DNA of 64,000 nt, from the NCBI GenBank assembly GCA_008477525.1, contig SPDT01000005.1, positions 5,256,925 to 5,320,924 on the forward strand, in the 5' to 3' direction. The DNA comes from Hypomyces perniciosus (Eukaryota > Ascomycota > Sordariomycetes > Hypocreales > Hypocreaceae). Position numbers and translations under genes: made by a program. Shown piece after piece: positions 60,555 through 64,000 of the stretch (positions are counted from its first letter, which is position 1; each line of letters starts with the position of its first letter). The notes beneath the pieces are model-generated. The model searched no databases, was not told the origin of the DNA, and worked only from the letters and a program-made list of their open reading frames with translations.

Positions 60555-60780
60555 TATAACGGGTATAGCCTAACTGGAAAGTATACAGTTAAGGCACTTT
60601 TATATCGTCTATCTATAGTTAAAGGAAGGAAGCTCTATACTAGCTATATATACATTATATAGTTATATATATAAGGTTATAGCTGAGGTGGTTTCTTAAT
60701 TAAGTAAGCAGTCTAGTATTAGTTGTATTTCCGGATTTAGTGTAGTTATAATTCTGGGAGATATGGCTTAGCCTATAATA
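60555..60780 (-). repeat. Gypsy LTR, minus-strand copy (226 bp)
   Basis: The 3' LTR of the right-hand element, reverse-complementary to 58780-59005. On the minus strand it begins TATTATAGGCTAAGCC, where the other copy has TGTTACAGGCTAGGCC, and ends CCCGTTATA. The two LTRs together flank an inverted arrangement of about 1.5 kb. Confidence 0.88.
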
Positions 60781-60792
60781 TTACCCCCTTTT
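60781..60792 (-). other. Polypurine tract of the right-hand gypsy element
   Basis: AAAAGGGGGTAA on the minus strand, directly adjoining the LTR, is the expected plus-strand priming site. It survives RIP because it contains few mutable sites. Confidence 0.7.
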
Positions 60793-63700
60793 CTTACAGT
60801 AGCTCTCTTATTAAGCGCTATTACTTTACTGGTATATAGCTGTTAAGTGGCCTATTATTAGATTTAATTAGGCTATATTTAAATATATAGTTATCGAGGG
60901 CTGCTGTATCTTTAAGTATATATATTAGTTCTTAGGTTAGCTTTATATATCCTTTCTACTATATTAATACTTTACAGAAAAAACTGCAACCTTACTGCTT
61001 AGTCTTTATATAAAGGACTTCTTTAACTTTTTATTTATCTTTACTATCCACTTATATTAATAGTAGTTAAAGGTTATTTAAAATCTAGCCGAGAAGGGGG
61101 TTATTGGCCGCTCTTTTTAATAGGTTAATATAAAATTGCAAGTATATATTAGTTAATATACTTAATTCTACTATATAAAGGCTAATAACCTTTATTACTG
61201 TATACTTATAATATAAAGCATTAAGCTTTTTAAAAGGCTAGGGAGTATTATAGTTATTAAAGTATAGCTAGACTTTATCTTTTACTTTATATCTTTTAAA
61301 GGGGCTTTACTGCTAGTTTATAGAGTTTTTATAGTATTATTGTATAGCAGTAAATACTGTTTAAGTAAAGGCAGTTATTCCTTTTAGTCTTTTAATTATT
61401 TCTTTTATAGCCTTCTCTTTTAAGTCCTTTAATCTAATAGCTTTATTTTCTTTTATATATAGTTAAAGGGGTTTTATATAATAGCTATACTTAAAAAAAA
61501 AGGGGCTTATTTAAATAGCTGTATATTTGCAGTTATTTAAAGCTAATTACGCTACTAAGAGGAGGTCTCCTTAATTGCTTTAAAAGTAGTTTATATATAC
61601 TTTAAAGTATATTTAAATCTTTTAGTTACTCCTTTTTAGTCTACTGTTAATTTATAGGTAATATACTATATTTAGGTGTTATTAAATTCCTACTAGTTTA
61701 TAGAAAACTCTTTAAAAGCAGCTAGTCTAATTAGATCTTTAATCGCTAACTATAGACTAGGGTATCCTATAGAATTAATAGTAGCATTAAAGGAACCTTT
61801 TTATATATACTTTTGCCTTTATACTTTTTATTACTTTAAAGGTAATATTTTTAATAAACTAGTCGATAATAACTTAAAGGTATTATACTTGTATTAATCC
61901 TATAGGTAATAGGTTAATTATAAAGTCTATAGCTAGGTTACTGTAGATATATTAAGGAATAGGTAGTAGTTTAAGGAGTTTTTATTTATAGCTTTTCTAT
62001 ACTTTTCCTTTTCTATATATATTACAGTTATAGAAAAATTATTAGACTATACTATAAATTCCTGGCTAAAAAAACCTGCAGGAAATAATAGCTAAGGTTC
62101 TATTATAACCTAGGTAGCTTAAAACTGCAGTATTATATTCTGCTTATATAATATAAATGCGCAGCATTTCGCCTTCTTTTTTGGTTATAGCTAGTACCTA
62201 GATATAGTCTTAGAATATTAATCTTTATTCTTTATTAATTATATATTTTAATATTTATACTTTAAGTTAAAGGTCTATAGGGAGGGAGTGCTTTTCTTTT
62301 TTAACTGCAGTATATATTTATTAATATATTAAGTCCTTTTAAATCGTTAGGTTCTATAAGTCTTATAGTTCTTTATTTCTATTAAATATATATATTAAAG
62401 GGAGATTAATATTGCTGTCCTTAAATCTTTATATTGCTGGTATAGCTGGGATAAGTTATATATAGCGGCTTAATTCGCGCTTATTGCCTTTATTAAATAA
62501 AAGGTTTTATTCCCTATAGCTTAATATATTAAAAGCAGCTGCTTTACTGCCTAGCTTATATTAAATTATAAAATCAAACTAGGAAAGGAACTCTGCCTAG
62601 CGCATTTATTATTTAAAGAGTTTCCTGTATATTATAAAAAACTATAAGTTTATATAGTCTAAAATAACTATAAAAGGGTCGCAGCTATATAGCTTTACTC
62701 TTTACTCTTTTAAATAGTAAATTACTGCTAGCATTTCTTTATTATAGATAAAATAATTATATTTAGCAGGGCTTAGCTTTTATAAATAGTAAATTATAGC
62801 GTAATATTCTCCTTTTTTATTCTTTTATAGGAAGACTCCTTTTAAAGTATATCTTAAATAGTCTGCTTTAATAAAGGTGTATTTTATAAGATCCTAAACT
62901 TATAATATAAAGGCTTTAATAAAGAGGCGTTTAAACTTTTAAAAGGCTGCTTTTTCTATACCTTTCTATTAAAAGGGGGTCCCTTTTTTAGTTAGCTTTA
63001 TAAGCAGGTAAGCTATTTAAGAAAACCTAGGGATAAATATTTAATAGTAATTAGTAAAGCTAAAAAAGCTTTAAACTCTTATTACTATTATAAATGCCTG
63101 CTACTCGCTAATAGTTTACTGCTTTTCAGGGTTATAAGTAATTCCTTTACTAATATATATAATAAACCTAAAGTATTTAATCTCTTTTTATATAAATGTA
63201 TATTTCTTAAGATCTAGGTATAGCCTAGTATTAGCGAAGGTATATAAAACTCGCTAAACCTTTTTTATATAATCCTTTTATAACTTATCAGTATAAATTA
63301 AAATATTATTAAAGTATATAGATATAAAAGTTATTTAAAAAGGGGTATAGTACTTAATTAATATACTATTAAAACACTATTAATATATTAATATATTTAA
63401 ATAAAACTACCCGCTATTTATATAGGCTATAGTATATATAAAATGCAGTTTTATATTCTTCTCTTTTCGCGACCTTAATTTTATAAAATACAGCTACTAT
63501 ATCTAGCTTTATAAACTACTTTACTTTTATTAAACTATTAAAGGTTTTAGAAAAAAGGGGGAAGGGGTAATAATCTTACTGCATTATTGCATTTAAGGCG
63601 CAGTAGTCTATATAAAAGCAAATTCCTCTTTTAAGTTTTTAAATAAAAAAGATAAAGGCTGTAGCAGCTAAGCTGCTAGCTTAAATAAATCCTTTATTAA

Positions 63701-63842
63701 GTAAGTTAAAGAGGGTCTTTTATAATACTAATAGTTCTTTATATAATATACTGTAAAGGGGGCCTTAAAAGAGTTCCAGTTCTTTATTATATTTATCGGC
63801 TTTTAAAGGAATCTGTAAATTAACTTTAAGGCAGTGTAGTAG

Positions 63843-63985
63843 AGGGTTAGGGTTAGGGTTAGGGTTAGGTTTAGGGTTAGGGTTAGGGTTAGGGTTAGGG
63901 TTAGGTTAGGGTTAGGGTTAGGGTTAGGGTTAGGGTTAGGGTTAGGGTTAGGGTTAGGGTTAGGGTTAGGGTTAGGGTTAGGGTT
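63843..63985 (+). repeat. Telomere repeat array (TTAGGG)n
   Basis: About 24 units of TTAGGG in the 5'-to-3' direction of the right end, as required for a chromosome terminus. Two variant units are seen: TTAGGTTTAGGG near 63867-63878, and a one-G-short unit (TTAGGTTAGGG) at 63901-63911. Confidence 0.97.
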
Positions 63986-64000
63986 TTTTGTTTTGTTTGT
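63986..64000. other. Non-telomeric T/G tail after the telomere
   Basis: The sequence ends with a T/G-only tail, TTTTGTTTTGTTTGT, after the last TTAGGG. It is most likely a read-end or base-calling artefact; a biological origin cannot be excluded. Confidence 0.5.

Larger units (their letters stand above)
60555..63842 (-). mobile_element. RIP-mutated Ty3/gypsy retrotransposon, 3' part (RT, integrase, 3' LTR), truncated by telomere
   Basis: Minus-strand fragment. Reading leftward from the telomere: the reverse transcriptase starts near 63,770 (GPLYS, ELLVL, KGFI, then the RFCVDYRALNAI region as ICFYIDYCALNAI). The catalytic YxDDIL box at 63316-63299 reads Y-F-N-N-I-L, both aspartates changed to asparagine by G-to-A. 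The region after it matches the connection segment (TNYY, RFIPRFSRIA-like). The integrase zinc domain lies near 62,120-62,020 (YLGYNRTLAIIS, then NCNIYR for NCDICR). The polypurine tract and 3' LTR close the element at 60792-60555. gag and protease are absent, since the telomere begins where they should be. Confidence 0.85.

Noticed and set aside
56756..63842. Searched for CRISPR-like arrays, telomere-linked helicase and rDNA in the AT-rich end
   Set aside because: No regularly spaced repeats, no helicase motifs and no rRNA signatures seen; the recognisable protein traces are gypsy gag-pol.

Overview
The window is the right end of a chromosome from a filamentous ascomycete, most likely a sordariomycete and plausibly Hypocreales. 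Three things show this: short GT-AG introns of about 50-140 nt with CTAAC/CTGAC branch sites, orthologues of fungal-only families (OPI1, LCL2, ENA-type Na+ P-ATPase, Zn2Cys6 regulators, UVDE), and C-to-T (RIP-type) mutation of repeats. The last 150 bases are a (TTAGGG)n telomere reading outwards.

Positions 1-54,511 are ordinary gene-rich euchromatin with mostly conserved housekeeping genes on both strands. In order they are SDH3 (succinate dehydrogenase cytochrome b subunit), TAF6, a wrecked homoaconitase copy, a DJ-1/Hsp31-like protein, a zinc alcohol dehydrogenase, a secreted type-B carboxylesterase with a late frameshift, an OPI1/CCG-8-like regulator, the AP-1 mu subunit, two unrecognised genes (19.2-21.4 kb), an RKM4-like SET methyltransferase, UV-damage endonuclease and an ENA-type Na+ ATPase. 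A 5.8 kb spacer with an intron-bearing tRNA-Cys follows. Then come a double Zn2Cys6 regulator, protein phosphatase inhibitor 2, LCL2 and a mitochondrial L27 ribosomal protein (divergent pair), a large C2H2/cysteine-cluster/cupin-like protein of unknown role, a 1354-residue alpha/beta-hydrolase fused to a CorA-like membrane domain, and an AVT-type amino-acid transporter. The genes do not form one pathway. Several share broad themes: mitochondrial function (SDH3, bL27m), membrane traffic and transport (AP-1 mu, ENA, AVT, CorA fusion), and stress or DNA damage (Hsp31-like, ADH, UVDE).

From 54.5 kb no gene is visible, and from about 56.75 kb the sequence becomes extremely AT-rich. This block is RIP-decayed repeat DNA. 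I could resolve two head-to-head Ty3/gypsy fragments. The left one (+ strand) has a 5' LTR, gag and protease. The right one (- strand) has reverse transcriptase, integrase, polypurine tract and 3' LTR. Their 226-bp LTRs are the same length and differ only by transitions. The right copy is cut at the start of reverse transcriptase, and telomere repeats begin there, so the chromosome end looks healed inside a retrotransposon. The nearest confident gene is only about 9.5 kb from the telomere.

The most notable items are the homoaconitase relic that has lost its Fe-S ligands and swivel domain, the hydrolase-CorA fusion, the tandem zinc-cluster regulator, the uncharacterised C2H2/cupin-like protein, and the telomere-capped retroelement. 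Splice sites were placed by eye from frame, consensus and family knowledge; no alignment or search was run.
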